Of a DNA stretch of 23,771 nt, positions 9,401-18,445 are shown in pieces. Below the pieces are notes generated by a model. That model saw nothing but the letters and a program-made list of their open reading frames with translations, was not told where the DNA came from and did not search any database. This DNA is from Nemertoderma westbladi (taxonomy: Eukaryota; Xenacoelomorpha; Nemertodermatida; Nemertodermatidae). The translations under genes were made by a program, and so were the position numbers. The first letter of the stretch is position 1, and each line of letters opens with the position of its first letter. The stretch spans positions 1-23,771 of the forward strand of contig JAUCBJ010004599.1 of NCBI GenBank assembly GCA_032718475.1. Reading direction: 5' to 3'.

Positions 9401-10103
9401 CTGTGTGTTTATCAGTATCTATAACACAATTAGCCACTGAATCAATACCATCTGTTATTGGTTCATTAATATCAAACGGTTGACCAATAAGGGCCTTCTT
9501 CAAGCTAGTTTTACCAGCCCTCTCTTGTCCCACTAACATTAACCGGGTTTTCAATATCCATGTAGTCCCTTTAGAAAGAGCTGCTTTATAAGCAGCCAAT
9601 GCTTCTGGCCCTCTCGCCAGTATCTCTACAGGCAGTTTTTGTTCTTTTATATAATTAATTAAAAATTTTGGAAGTCTCATTCTATTTGTTCCACTTATAT
9701 TCATAATCATAAGTCCCATGTCTCTGAATTTATTAAAAATTTCTATTGTTGAAACTTCATCTAAACCCCAAATACTAACCAGATTCTGGGTTGTTAACTC
9801 AGAAATATCTGCATCCAGTCTAAAGTAAAGTTCTTTCTCTTTATCTGAAAGAACATCAACAGTAGATATAATTATATCAGTTATCTTACCCTGGAGTGGT
9901 TTATTTATAGGACCAACCCATCCAATATACTCAACAATTTCCTTTAATTCTTCAGTTTTCTCCAATATCTTTTCCACCTGTTTGATACTTTTCTTTGTTT
10001 CAGTTTGACCTTCACGGAACGTATCAATTACTGTAATTGTGCCGCCAACATCTCCTGTATAAAGTATAATTATTGTTAAGCTGTCTTTCAACTGAGTTGA
10101 CAT
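6453..10103 (-). CDS. Roc-COR GTPase with three CARD domains
   Basis: Intact single-exon frame of 1216 codons. The ATG at 10101-10103 is chosen because an in-frame TAA lies three codons upstream. Residues about 85-150 resemble an NB-ARC-type winged helix (inference). The Roc domain has a P-loop (GQERAGKTS, 192-200), DFGGQ (402-406) and a G4-like TNKCD (491-495). About 200 residues separate P-loop and G3, far more than usual, because of a charged low-complexity insert with a Lys-rich run (KKKNRKKKKKNR, 310-321). The COR domain covers about 555-860. A Cys/His-rich module follows (C865, C867, C870, C871, H874, C879, C884, H886, C889, C893). Three CARDs close the protein at about 935-1015, 1030-1112 and 1128-1210; each shows the LL..L.....V pattern, an R.....L helix and F..FC..L...Q.HL at its end. 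No kinase domain or leucine-rich repeats are present. Known relatives (LRRK, DAPK1, MFHAS1) are multidomain GTPases; CARDs bind other CARDs, so a cytoplasmic signalling scaffold is plausible. The exact partner is unknown. Confidence 0.9.
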   Translation of the reverse strand: MSTQLKDSLTIIILYTGDVGGTITVIDTFREGQTETKKSIKQVEKILEKTEELKEIVEYIGWVGPINKPLQGKITDIIISTVDVLSDKEKELYFRLDADISELTTQNLVSIWGLDEVSTIEIFNKFRDMGLMIMNISGTNRMRLPKFLINYIKEQKLPVEILARGPEALAAYKAALSKGTTWILKTRLMLVGQERAGKTSLKKALIGQPFDINEPITDGIDSVANCVIDTDKHTVWTNLKNVDTLEADPDNAVAKKVAKSVLEFKVQEDASNVDSEKIYTDGIQSTLSVISGENSDRDMNNSTSSYDKRKKKNRKKKKKNRIIKIESSKEIREDISVDSERGNISDSGKVVTPHESKFEDNKYDIPSEVTKGIEDILLSGKPQDILAKFNEEDSRFSLQIVDFGGQCIYYTTHQMFLSRRAIYIVVFNLSHELSDQAEIIVGAEDENIYKVYGDMKNIDFIDFWFRNIFTFSNKLFCVPETTAPPVFIVGTNKCDPKIKTGFVRNQFTNILTFINKMSYKKLVRNYFAIENDPELRSVGDKELEALQKEIVEEMVKYKEEIPLQYLKFQQLVTKLLVRDKICVDVMDLDNLLTEIGVVFEGSGLKTMLNFHHDLGTIIYFDDESLRNTVILNPEWLSGMFKRIITVVDKIKPEHIKLWKDLDDRGILHKELVDYIWWDITEPSKILFVLNILERFDLLCERIPAITNKNTSPTTGVAMMSSYYVPCRLKPMEEIDGFPITENDVEFYIEFDGFLPESLYFKLVKHTIEWCYANGDREIEPKLFHRFSQIYLDLDHEIVIEKAPPHLYRIKVQLIRRPIILIHHKVESISGPDREIATRFKEQIKEILTNFIGRQCNIGFRLKVRCYCNACCVSHKLNDCGDMSCIHFLCLENCLTNNEVLCDQSRLKVKTYQYQKWFTETKLTQEIEAFHCSKLNDLQQRLAEDLEIGELLIYLQSESVLNKSVVDLIQSERTTADRNNLLINEIKGRSYSEFLIFCEGLKVTNQRHLAELFLFLENSKTEVSFNRQHQYMLTRLQYVLAKNIELDELLIVLYSKFVVNDFMVQSINSKTTSIERNSELVNFIKKRPYKDFQLFCNSLMETGQEHIAELFLFLEDIKSEIKFDRHHHKIMLTKNQYELSEMLILPELIIYLQAKFVVNQFVIENINSKTTDREKNNELIEQLKKRPYSDFKIFCDGLVDTEQGHLVNLFQDISDNE

Positions 10104-10375
10104 CCAATATTACGATGAAAAATTCTGGGTTGGAGCAAATTAAATTTTATTAATCAAATTACAAATATAATTATAAATATATTTCGTTAGGCTCTCCAGT
10201 ATGCACCTACGGTCCCTATAAGTTTCCCTGCCTATGTCTTCTGTTTTTTGGTTACAACATTTATTCTGTTTTTAGTGCAATTTTCAACAGTGATATCAAG
10301 CCGTACGTTACGTTAGTCAATTCTGCAATTTATATTAGAATCCTATGCAATGTCTTGCAATGCATTGCAATGTCC
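10104..10375. other. 5' flank of the Roc-COR-CARD gene
   Basis: No gene is seen. The flank is AT-rich near the start codon (about 10140-10190), without a TATA box I would trust. Near its far end are several TGCAATG-type motifs and a perfect 16-base palindrome (ttgcaatgcattgcaa, 10355-10370), immediately before the 35-bp array. The gene's promoter should lie here if transcription starts in this exon. Confidence 0.4.
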
Positions 10376-11141
10376 TGCAATATAAACAACTATTAATATA
10401 AACAACTACCCGCGATACTGTATACTGTTAATATAAACAACTACCCGCGATACTGTATACTGTTAATATAAACAACTACCCGCGATATACTGTTAATATA
10501 AACAACTACCCGCGATACAGTATACTGTTAATATAAACAACTAACCGCGATACTGTATACTGTTAATATAAACAACTACCCGCGATACTGTATACTGTTA
10601 ATATAAACAACTACCCGCGATACTGTATACTGTTAATATAAACAACTACCCGCGATACTGTATACTGTTAATATAAACAACTACCCGCGATACTGTATAC
10701 TGTTAATATAAACAACTACCCGCGATACTGTATACTGTTAATATAAACAACTACCCGCGATACTGTATACTGTTAATATAAACAACTACCCGCGATACTG
10801 TATACTGTTAATATAAACAACTACCCGCGATATTGTATACTGTTAATATAAACAACTACCCACGATACTGTATACTGTTAATATATACAACTACCCGCGA
10901 TATTGTATACTGTTAATATAAACAACTACCCGCGATATACTGTTAATATAAACAACTACCCGCGATACTGTATACTGTTAATATAAACAACTACCTGCGA
11001 TACTGTATACTGTTAATATAAACAACTACCCGCGATACTGTATGCTGTTAATATAAACAACTACCCGCGATACTGTATACTGTTAATATAAACAACTACC
11101 CGCGATACTGTATACTGTTAATATAAAACAACTACCCGCGA
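10376..11141. repeat. Minisatellite, 35-bp unit, about 21 copies
   Basis: Units of 35 bp are marked by tgttaatataaacaac, tacccgcga and tactgtatac. A few units are 30 bp because tactg is missing (for example near 10481 and 10936). The array is highly homogeneous. Every unit carries aaacaactacccgcga, the same 16 bases that stand at the 5' end of the LTR copy at 15974-15989. The last unit continues directly into the 5' LTR, so the array seems to have grown from the LTR terminus. Confidence 0.95.
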
Positions 11142-12040
11142 GATGTGCTCGAGAATAGTCTCCAATACTCCGCCATCACTAACAGTAGCACCCAATCCTA
11201 CTGACGATGTCAACTACCTATTATGCATTTATATAGAGTTACAATATCTTTATTATCTTTAACTAAGAGTATTATATTTTGCCTTAGAGCTTTTCATAGT
11301 TTATGACTCGCCCCACATATATTTCTATTTGTGCATTTTATTACAGCTGTCTCCTTATAATAGAAACAGCGCAACCTTATGTTTGTATTACCTTATATGG
11401 TAGGATTACTGTCCTGTTCCCTGATTGGCTTATCCATCCCAACCTCCGTAATATCAGGAATCTGTTCTGCCTAGCTGGCATCATTATTATTGATCAGCAG
11501 TCAGAACATCATACTGGTACTGCAGTACTGACGTACTGTATGCATACAGACAGTCAGACACCGGAAGCAGTCAATCAGGGGTAAGAAGCTCCATGATCTT
11601 TCAATAGTATAATATAGTATAGTATAGTATAATATAGAATAGTATAGTAACATAGTTATATTATAGTTCTTATTATAGTTCTCATTATACTGTATCTCTT
11701 ATTATAGTTCTTAGTTATAGTTGTTCTATAATTTAGATTGGTTACTTTATATAGTTATATCTGTATATGCTGCTACAGTATTTGTAAAGTCCGATATATT
11801 ACATGTATTATGTAACTGTAACATTCTGACATTCATGTACCAGTTTCTATACATCAATATAACTATCTCAACATATCTTTCTGTCTTTGTACAAGCAATA
11901 ATTTCAATACAATTATATCACAGTATCAGTTTATATTATTCATAATTTTTCAACTGTAATAATCAGACAATTGCAGGACATGGCAAACCTTCTGTGCTGT
12001 AAGATTTCACCCCTGTAAGTTGTGGCATTGCACACCCACA
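11125..12040 (+). mobile_element. 5' LTR of the BEL/Pao element
   Basis: About 0.9 kb is repeated in direct orientation at 15972-16865, either side of the gag-pol region. The copies match closely but differ by several small indels (for example ctgta and acatgt present only here) and scattered substitutions, which indicates an old insertion. The 3' terminus, cacacccaca, is shared by both copies. The true 5' terminus is obscured by the 35-bp array. Both copies contain a 93-codon open frame, which I regard as chance. A (TATAG)-rich simple repeat lies at about 11604-11660. Confidence 0.85.
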
Positions 12041-13676
12041 ATCTTGAAAGATCTTTTTTCCGTTTCATACCTTCCATGTCCGTATACGGTACTTTTGTAC
12101 CGTACTAGGCAGCTAGGCCTACCGTATGCCGTACAGCCGTACCGGTCAGCCGGTACCTATGGTCTAATGTTGTAGCACAGTAGCTAATTACCAATTACTG
12201 AATTACTGTATTGAATTTTATATGTACCGATTCCTATATTTCTGTCAGTCCTGCAGTCCGTTACAGTCAGACGGTAGGCTGGTAGGTCAACTAGTACCGG
12301 TACCGGTACAGTGCTGTGTTTTGGTTAGTTCACTTCACTCTATTGCTGTATTGTTCTATCAATACGGTACTGTAAATAGATAGGCTACCACTGTAAATCT
12401 TAATAACCGAACAGTCTTAGTACAGTAGTACAACAGTCTGACAGTAGGCTAAGCCTACATTATTATTTTTTGTTCTAAATTGTATCCGGTGTCTGCCTGA
12501 CTGTATGTATGTATGTACTGTGTACTGATGTATCTATCTAATGCAGTAATGTTGTGTCAGTTAATTTTAACTGACAGACTGGTAGATAAGTGCTACCCAT
12601 ACCAGTATGCATTTGTAGACATTAGTTCTACCTTTTGTTTCGTTTATTTCCATGTGTAGATATTGCTGGTTCTTCATCCTGACATCTACCTACAACCTAC
12701 CATATGTATTTGTAGACATTTGTTCTACATTTAGTACATTTTCTTGTAGATATTGGTTTTCATCTACCGTTTGAATTTGTAGACATTAGTTCTACCTTTT
12801 GTTACTCAGTAAGTAGGCCTATTTCTGTGGACAAGTTTTACAATTGGTATTAGGCCACTCATTAGTAAGTTACATTTTCTACAATATTATTCTTACTGTA
12901 GTATTGACTTAGTCGTACAATTGTACGCATATTTGCACATGCACATATTGTTGTGCCATCAGCATTTAAAAAATCCGACATATTGCCTTGTATACATTCT
13001 GCCTGGTGATATATATTTTCTGCTACCAGGCTACTGTATCATTGTACTTTTACCTACTAACAGGACGACTCTATCTACTTTACACCGACTGACTAACATT
13101 CACATTTGGATAATTTACATTTGTTTCCAGCATCGGTTGTTAGTGGGGCCTAGCTACCCCCATTCATATTTATTCCGGTACTGTTAATAATTTGTGAATG
13201 TCCTACCTGACTGCCTGACTTGACATTGACCATTTCTTATCTTCTGATCTGTTTGACTCTAGTACAGTATAAAGCAGAAAATACAACATTTTTGATTATT
13301 TTTCTTTAAAATAGTCCATAACAATTCTGTGAAGCAACAGTCCATTAACTTGACTGTTCTAATCACTGACTCCGTCCATTGTAATGATTGTTTTGCACAG
13401 AGTATATATACCTTAATTTATTAATTTCCATCCTTTCAGTTATTTTAGGCATATTTTGTATAATATAGGCTGATAGGCTAATACTGAGTTAACAACTCTT
13501 ATTTATGGTTTATTTGGCAATTAGTAAATCATAATATATTTCCTATATTGTATGCAACATATATATCTATATACTGCTCTAAGTTAACAGCCTATTATTT
13601 AATATATTCATTACAGTCTATTCAATTTACTTAATTTATTAGGTCTGCTCAAGCAGTAAACTTATACAAAATTGAA
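12041..13676 (+). other. Untranslated leader of the BEL/Pao element
   Basis: I see no gene in these 1.6 kb. The left part is rich in gtac/ggtac motifs, including accggtaccggtac near 12297. The middle holds the five GTAGA-TCTAC inverted repeats listed separately. The last 400 bases are AT-rich up to the gag ATG. Some of it may be a nested insertion, because BEL leaders are usually much shorter. Confidence 0.5.
12615..12795 (+). repeat. Five short GTAGA...TCTAC hairpin motifs
   Basis: Five successive inverted pairs gtaga...tctac lie at 12615-12631, 12656-12689, 12712-12728, 12746-12767 and 12779-12795. The first, third and fifth share tgtagacatt and ttctac; the second and fourth share tgtagatatt. 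The block alternates two motif types, which suggests internal duplication of a pair about 98 bp and then 66 bp apart. Confidence 0.65.
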
Positions 13677-15146
13677 ATGGCATCTCCAAATTATGGAGAC
13701 AACCCCACTGTGAGACAAAAGGGGTCTGAATCTGTCCTTTTAAACAGACCAGACCAGCCCATTGAAGAACATTTACCCAAGGTAGACTCAACCAAGGATA
13801 TTACCAGGAGTATAAATGGTTATTTGGGCTATGTTGCCAAAATTGAGAAGGAAGTTAATGACTTCCAAAGTAAATCCTTACCAATATCTGGGGAACTTCT
13901 TCAGAAAATTTGTTCAGCTTATTCAACAGTTGTTGAAAAGATCAGGGTACTGCAGCGCGCTTATGATCGCACAGGGGCAGATATGCCTGAACGTTTCATC
14001 AATTTGTTGGAACAATTTTCTGCCAATAAGGGTCAACGACAATCTACCGATAAGTCGCTGGCTAGTGGAGCCACAACTGGCAATAGTAAATCAAGAGACG
14101 AAATCAATCGAGAGACATCAATGATGGTAGATAGTAATATTTCAAAATCTCAGTCTTTGAAAATAAATCCACCTTCTTGTCCCCTTTGTAAAGGTAAAAG
14201 TCATTTCCTCTATCGATGTTCTATATTTGCAAGTAAATCTAGCGAGGAAAAGGATAATATTATAAATCACCATAAACCATCTGTTTGTACACATTGTACC
14301 CGACCTGGTCATAAATCAGGTCAGTGTCCATGGCGAATTAAATGCCCCACATGTGGTGACAGCCATGGTGCTGTTATGCATGGAGTTCATGAATATCTTA
14401 GTTTTAACTCCACTGCCAGTAAACCCCTCCAACTGCAGAAAACTGTAGATACAAAGGAAACTACAGTTCCAGAGGAGACTCCTATAGTAGTACCTAAGGA
14501 TAAATCTAAAATTGTTCCTAAGGGACCATCTAAGAATTATATAACTCACATGTCAAATAAGTTGAAGGGTGACGATCCTTCAGCTTGTTTACCTGTAGTT
14601 TCGGTTTCTGTATATATAGATCCCTTGAGGTCTGTATCAACATATGCCTTGTTGGATGGTGGTTCAACAGGAACATTTGTTGATGCAGGAGTCATACGTT
14701 ATTTAGGTATAACCCCAAAACGAGACAGTATTGATTTATCAACTCTCTTACGAGATGAGTGTAATATTAGTATTGGTATTGCAAGATGCCAATTTAGTTC
14801 ATTGGAAAAAATAATTATTGGAGAAACAGATATTGTTGTTTGTGATCAGTTGCGGATAGGTGATGGACCTCCGCCAATCTCCAAATTCTCAAACTTCCCT
14901 CATTTATCTTCTCTATCCCTTGAAGCTCAACCTGTTGATATTCCATTCATCAGTATTGTGATTGGTCAAAATTTGCCATATGCACATTATTGCATTGAGC
15001 AAAGATTTGGCGATAATCCACAAACTGAACCTTATGGAGTCTTGTCTCCATTTGGTTGGTATATATCAGGTCCTATAGCTCTAGATAACACCCTACAAAA
15101 TAAAAGGAAATTATACTTTGTCAACCACAGTCGCATGCATATATGA
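13677..15146 (+). CDS. Gag and protease of the BEL/Pao element
   Basis: Open frame of 489 codons from an ATG in the context gaaATGGC. Residues 1-150 form a charged Gag region. Three zinc-binding clusters follow: C168-x2-C171-x4-H176-x4-C181; C204-x2-C207-x4-H212-x4-C217; and a C223-x2-C226 pair with H230. The protease lies at about 305-400, with LLDGGSTGTFV at 325-335. The active-site triplet is DGG rather than the retroviral D-S/T-G; BEL elements vary at this position. The linker PYGVLSPFGWYISGP (452-466) is typical of the stretch before BEL reverse transcriptase. The frame ends after RKLYFVNHSR, where the homology moves to the +1 frame, so the gag-pol fusion is broken by a frameshift. Confidence 0.85.
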   Translation: MASPNYGDNPTVRQKGSESVLLNRPDQPIEEHLPKVDSTKDITRSINGYLGYVAKIEKEVNDFQSKSLPISGELLQKICSAYSTVVEKIRVLQRAYDRTGADMPERFINLLEQFSANKGQRQSTDKSLASGATTGNSKSRDEINRETSMMVDSNISKSQSLKINPPSCPLCKGKSHFLYRCSIFASKSSEEKDNIINHHKPSVCTHCTRPGHKSGQCPWRIKCPTCGDSHGAVMHGVHEYLSFNSTASKPLQLQKTVDTKETTVPEETPIVVPKDKSKIVPKGPSKNYITHMSNKLKGDDPSACLPVVSVSVYIDPLRSVSTYALLDGGSTGTFVDAGVIRYLGITPKRDSIDLSTLLRDECNISIGIARCQFSSLEKIIIGETDIVVCDQLRIGDGPPPISKFSNFPHLSSLSLEAQPVDIPFISIVIGQNLPYAHYCIEQRFGDNPQTEPYGVLSPFGWYISGPIALDNTLQNKRKLYFVNHSRMHI

Positions 15147-15970
15147 CAATCAAGAAGTCTCTCATCCAAATCCTCCAATTGATATCCATAAACTTCTCTC
15201 ACAATTTTGGGAATTGGAAAACTTTGGATACAATCGGATTGAGGATGAGGACAACTCAGTTGTCAAAGAGTCTGATGATGACAAACGTGCACTACAAATA
15301 CTTAAGGAAACCACTGTTTTTGATGAAACAGAGGGAAAATGGGAAGTAGGGATGCTATGGAAATGTGATCCCAATAAGATTGTATTCAATCGACCCTTAG
15401 CTGAGAAGCGCTTGTATTCTTTGGGGAAACGTTTCCTCAATAATCAAGACTCTCAGCAGCATTTACCTACGTATATATCCAAATTACATGACTATATTGA
15501 CAAAGGTTATGCCATCAAATTGACAGGTGATGACTTAACGGTTACCCCTCAAACAAATTATATTCCCCATCACTATATTACTTATCCTGAAAAACCAGGA
15601 AAAATAAGAATAGTGAATGACGCTGCAGCAAAGTTTCGTGGTCATTGTTTAAATGATATGCTGCTGTCAAGACCTAACCGTTTGAACCTGATCTGGGGAA
15701 TATTGCTTCGTTTCCGCCAAGAGAATATTGCATTCATGTGTGATATTGAAGCAATGTTCCACCAGATCAAGGTTCCCCCCAAAGATCACGATAGTCTTCG
15801 ATTTCTTTGGTGGAAGGATGATAAAGTCCATGGTATGGTCAAGGATTATAGAATGACAAGACATTGTTTTGGGAAAAAGGACTCCCCCTGTATAGCGATA
15901 CATGGTGTGCAAATTACTGGTGAGAAAAATAAGTCTCAGTACCCCCCAATTGTAAATGATACAATACAAC
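15118..15970 (+). pseudogene. Pol fragment (N-terminal reverse transcriptase) of the BEL/Pao element
   Basis: In the +1 frame relative to gag, the translation continues with the BEL linker (QFWELENFGY) and the reverse transcriptase core: KPGKIRIVNDAAAKFRG, LNDMLL, ILLRFRQENIAFMCDIEAMF. The YRMTRHCFGKKDSPC segment, where the family usually has F-G-A-x-S-S-P, is degenerate. The family-level homology ends before the YVDD box, and the frame then runs into the 3' LTR, where it stops by chance at 16053. No in-frame ATG of its own is needed, since the fragment was originally fused to Gag. Confidence 0.85.
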
Positions 15971-15971
15971 T

Positions 15972-16865
15972 GGGAAACAACTACCCGCGAGATGTGCTCG
16001 AGAATAGTCTCCAATACTCCGCCATCACTAACAGTAGCACCCAATCCTACTGACGATGTCAACTACCTATTATGCATTTATATAGAGTTACAATATCTTT
16101 ATTATCTTTAACTAAGAGTATTATATTTTGCCTTAGAGCTTTTCATAGTTTATGACTCGCCCCACATATATTTCTATTTGTGCATTTTATTACAGCTGTC
16201 TCCTTATAATAGAAACAGCGCAACCTTATGTTTGTATTACCTTATATGGTAGGATTACTGTCCTGTTCCCTGATTGGCTTATCCATCCCAACCTCCGTAA
16301 TATCAGGAATCTGTTCTGCCTAGCTGGCATCATTATTATTGATCAGCAGTCAGAACATCATACTGGTACTGCAGTACTGACGTACTGTATGCATACAGAC
16401 AGTCAGACACCGGAAGCAGTCAATCAGGGGTAGGAAGCTCCATGATCTTTCAATAGTATAATATAGTATAGTATAGTATAATATAGAATAGTATAGTAAC
16501 ATAGTTATATTATAGTTCTTATTATAGTTCTCATTATATCTCTTATTATAGTTCTTAGTTATAGTTGTTCTATAGTTTAGATTGGTTACTTTATATAGTT
16601 ATATCTGTATATGCTGCTACAGTATTTGTAAAGTCCGATATATTATGTAACTGTAACATTCTGACATTCATGTACCAGTTTCTATACATCAATATATCTA
16701 TCTCAAGATATCTTTCTGTCTTTGTACAAGCAATAATTTCAATACAATTATATCAGTATATTATTCACAATTTTTCAACTGTAATAATCAGACAATTGCA
16801 GGACATGGCGAACCTTATGTGCTGTAAGATTTCACCCCTGTAAGTTGTGGCTTAGCACACCCACA
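15972..16865 (+). mobile_element. 3' LTR of the BEL/Pao element
   Basis: Direct repeat of 11125-12040. The start is tgggaaacaactaccc, the end is cacacccaca; terminal tgggaa and cccaca fit the TG...CA rule and a short inverted terminal match. No polypurine tract is visible just before it, in line with the internal deletion. The following bases, gacgatac, start a 103-bp sequence that recurs to the right of the LINE. Confidence 0.85.
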
Positions 16866-16970
16866 GACGATACTTACTGTTTTATACGATTTGTACCAAC
16901 AGTCTCCAAAGCTATAAAAACAATCCTTGATCAGATTGGATTGCACACATTTAATTTCGAACGTAGGTAC
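16866..16970 (+). repeat. About 103-bp direct repeat, left copy
   Basis: Begins gacgatacttactgtttt and ends near cgaacgtaggta. The right copy is at 18440-18541, with a 3-bp deletion and several substitutions. The two copies flank the LINE fragment. The left copy is joined to the end of the 3' LTR, so it was probably the original downstream flank of the BEL element. Confidence 0.85.
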
Positions 16971-16992
16971 TACTACTACTACTACTACTACT
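16968..16992 (-). repeat. (TAC/TAG)n microsatellite tail of the LINE
   Basis: About eight TAC triplets (TAG-type tail read on the minus strand) sit at the 3' end of the minus-strand LINE. The first LINE copy at the window start has three TAG triplets at the same place. Short simple-repeat 3' tails instead of poly(A) are usual in RTE-like LINEs. Confidence 0.85.
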
Positions 16993-18413
16993 AGGATCGG
17001 CATGCTGCATTGCAGCTGCATTTTTAAGAATACTGTGCCGGCTTATCGACAAAATTGCACCGCCACAACTCCCTATCACCCTGGATATTTATAGATCATC
17101 CGCATCTTCAAGGCCAGTGTCCTTTAAGATGCGTCTCAAGAAAGTCATGGGCTGTCCACCATGCTTATTCACTCCATGAGGCTGCCAAAGTACAAGATTA
17201 TGCACTGGCTGGTCCTCACGGCGAAAGCAATGTCCTGCAAAGCGGAGGCGATTTTGTTCTAGTGTCAAGCTTGGGGGAACCAATGAGACCCCTCCAATGT
17301 TATGTAGTGTCTGGTTGGAGATGTGTGCATTGTACTTGACACAATGAACCCGGCGTAGCATTCTTGTGAATGTGCCATCCAGAGATTTGGTGTCCTCAGC
17401 AGTTAGAGCCCAGCATGGACTCCCATAGAGGAGTACTGGAACTACTGCTGCTCTAAATAACCGGACCTTAAGTTTCCGATTAATTCTTGGTGACTTCCAA
17501 ATCCTGGAAACCCTATTCAAGGCTGCCCATGCCTTTCCCTTACGTATTCAAAGGTCCTCACCTGACTTCTGGACCCATGATCCCAGGTAACAGAAGTCAT
17601 CCACATGCTCAAGCATACCATATTTTGAGCTTATGCACATCCGATCAGAGACTTGCTGAGGACTTTCAAAGTTAACTGTAAAAATTTAGGTCTTTCTGGA
17701 GTTAATAAAAAGACCAACACTAGAAGCAGCATGTTCTAATGAGCTGAGGAGCCGTTGGGCTCCCTCTAGTGATTCTGAGAGTACTCCTAAGTCATCAGCA
17801 AAGTCTAGATCAGTTAGGTACTTGGCAGGATTTCCTCGACTTCTGGAGCCAGTAGGTGGAGTTATCATCACCCCATCATCATTATGATGATCTAAGGACA
17901 TGCGTAGAACATAGTCAACAACAATTATGAAAAAGAATGGTGCAAGTGTGTCTCCCTGGAGGACGCCCCATAACACTTCAAATGATTCTGTGTCACCGTC
18001 AACAGTAGACACAAATGTTATCGAACCATCGTATACTGATCTGATTGCTGCAATAATTTCATCAGGAATTCCATATAATGAAAGTATGCTAAACATACGT
18101 GAGCGAGAGACTGAATCAAAGGCCTTGAAGAAGTCAACAAAGATAACAGCCAGATGCCTGTCTATCTTTTTTGATAACTCTTCAATTATCCTTCTAAGTG
18201 CCAAAATGGGCTCCATGGTCCCACGACCTTTACGGAACCCATTCTGATTTCCATGGAGCAGTCTCTCAATGGGATCCCTGATGCGATTTAATAGAATTCT
18301 ATTGTATAGCTTTGCAGCAATCGAGATCAATGAGATTCCCCGAAAAGAACCATAGAGTGTTAGGTTGCCCTTCTTGGGAACTGGCACCAACTGGAATGCC
18401 TGACCTGACCCGA
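16993..18413 (-). mobile_element. 5'-truncated RTE-like LINE (copy 2)
   Basis: A non-LTR retrotransposon fragment on the minus strand, containing the C-terminal part of the ORF, a short 3' UTR (16993-17088) and the simple-repeat tail. The endonuclease and N-terminal RT are missing, as is usual for 5'-truncated insertions. The 3' terminal 110 bases match the copy at 1-118, so the family has at least two members here, in opposite orientations. Confidence 0.85.
17089..18411 (-). pseudogene. LINE reverse transcriptase, C-terminal part
   Basis: One frame runs through the whole interval, interrupted by stops. Reverse transcriptase motifs in order: LVPVPKKG, FRGISL, GFRKGRGTMEPI, motif A FVDFFKAFDSVSR, motif B GVLQGDTLAPFF, motif C LDFADDLGVL. 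After an in-frame TAA (17686-17688) come YLGSWVQKSGEDL, a TGA near 17552, and the C-terminal IWKSPRINRKLKVRLF and VLLYGSPCWALT segments. The frame ends with TAA at 17089-17091, where copy 1 continues for 23 more codons, so the stop is premature. The catalytic FADD is intact, but the element is dead. Confidence 0.85.
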
Positions 18414-18445
18414 CACTAACAGTAGCACCCAATCCTACTGACGAT
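18414..18445 (+). repeat. 32-bp copy of LTR-internal sequence at the LINE 5' junction
   Basis: The 32 bases starting cactaacagtagcaccc are identical to 11177-11208 and 16026-16057 inside the two LTRs. Here they sit between the truncated 5' end of the LINE and the right copy of the 103-bp repeat. The LTR fragment and the repeat overlap in gacgat, a six-base microhomology. Confidence 0.9.

Larger units (their letters stand above)
11125..16865 (+). mobile_element. Defective BEL/Pao LTR retrotransposon
   Basis: Order: LTR (11125-12040), long untranslated leader (12041-13676), gag-protease (13677-15146), start of pol (15118-15970), LTR (15972-16865). The zinc-knuckle pattern, the protease-to-RT linker and the RT motif CDIEAMFHQ are those of the BEL/Pao group. 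Pol stops inside the reverse transcriptase; the YVDD motif, RNase H and integrase are missing. The 3' LTR follows directly, so a large internal deletion removed the rest. No convincing primer-binding site (TGG start) follows the 5' LTR. The copy cannot move by itself. Confidence 0.85.

Noticed and set aside
10376-11141. CRISPR-like array
   Set aside because: Units are contiguous 35-bp repeats without unique spacers, in a eukaryotic context.
11303-11584. 93-codon frame present identically at 16152-16433
   Set aside because: It lies inside both LTRs; identity reflects LTR duplication, not selection on a protein, and it has no known motif.
15667-16062. 131-codon minus-strand frame across pol and LTR
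   Set aside because: Antisense to recognisable BEL reverse transcriptase sequence and crossing into the LTR.
17927-18247. 106-codon plus-strand frame
   Set aside because: Antisense shadow of the LINE reverse transcriptase, whose RT motifs are clear on the minus strand.
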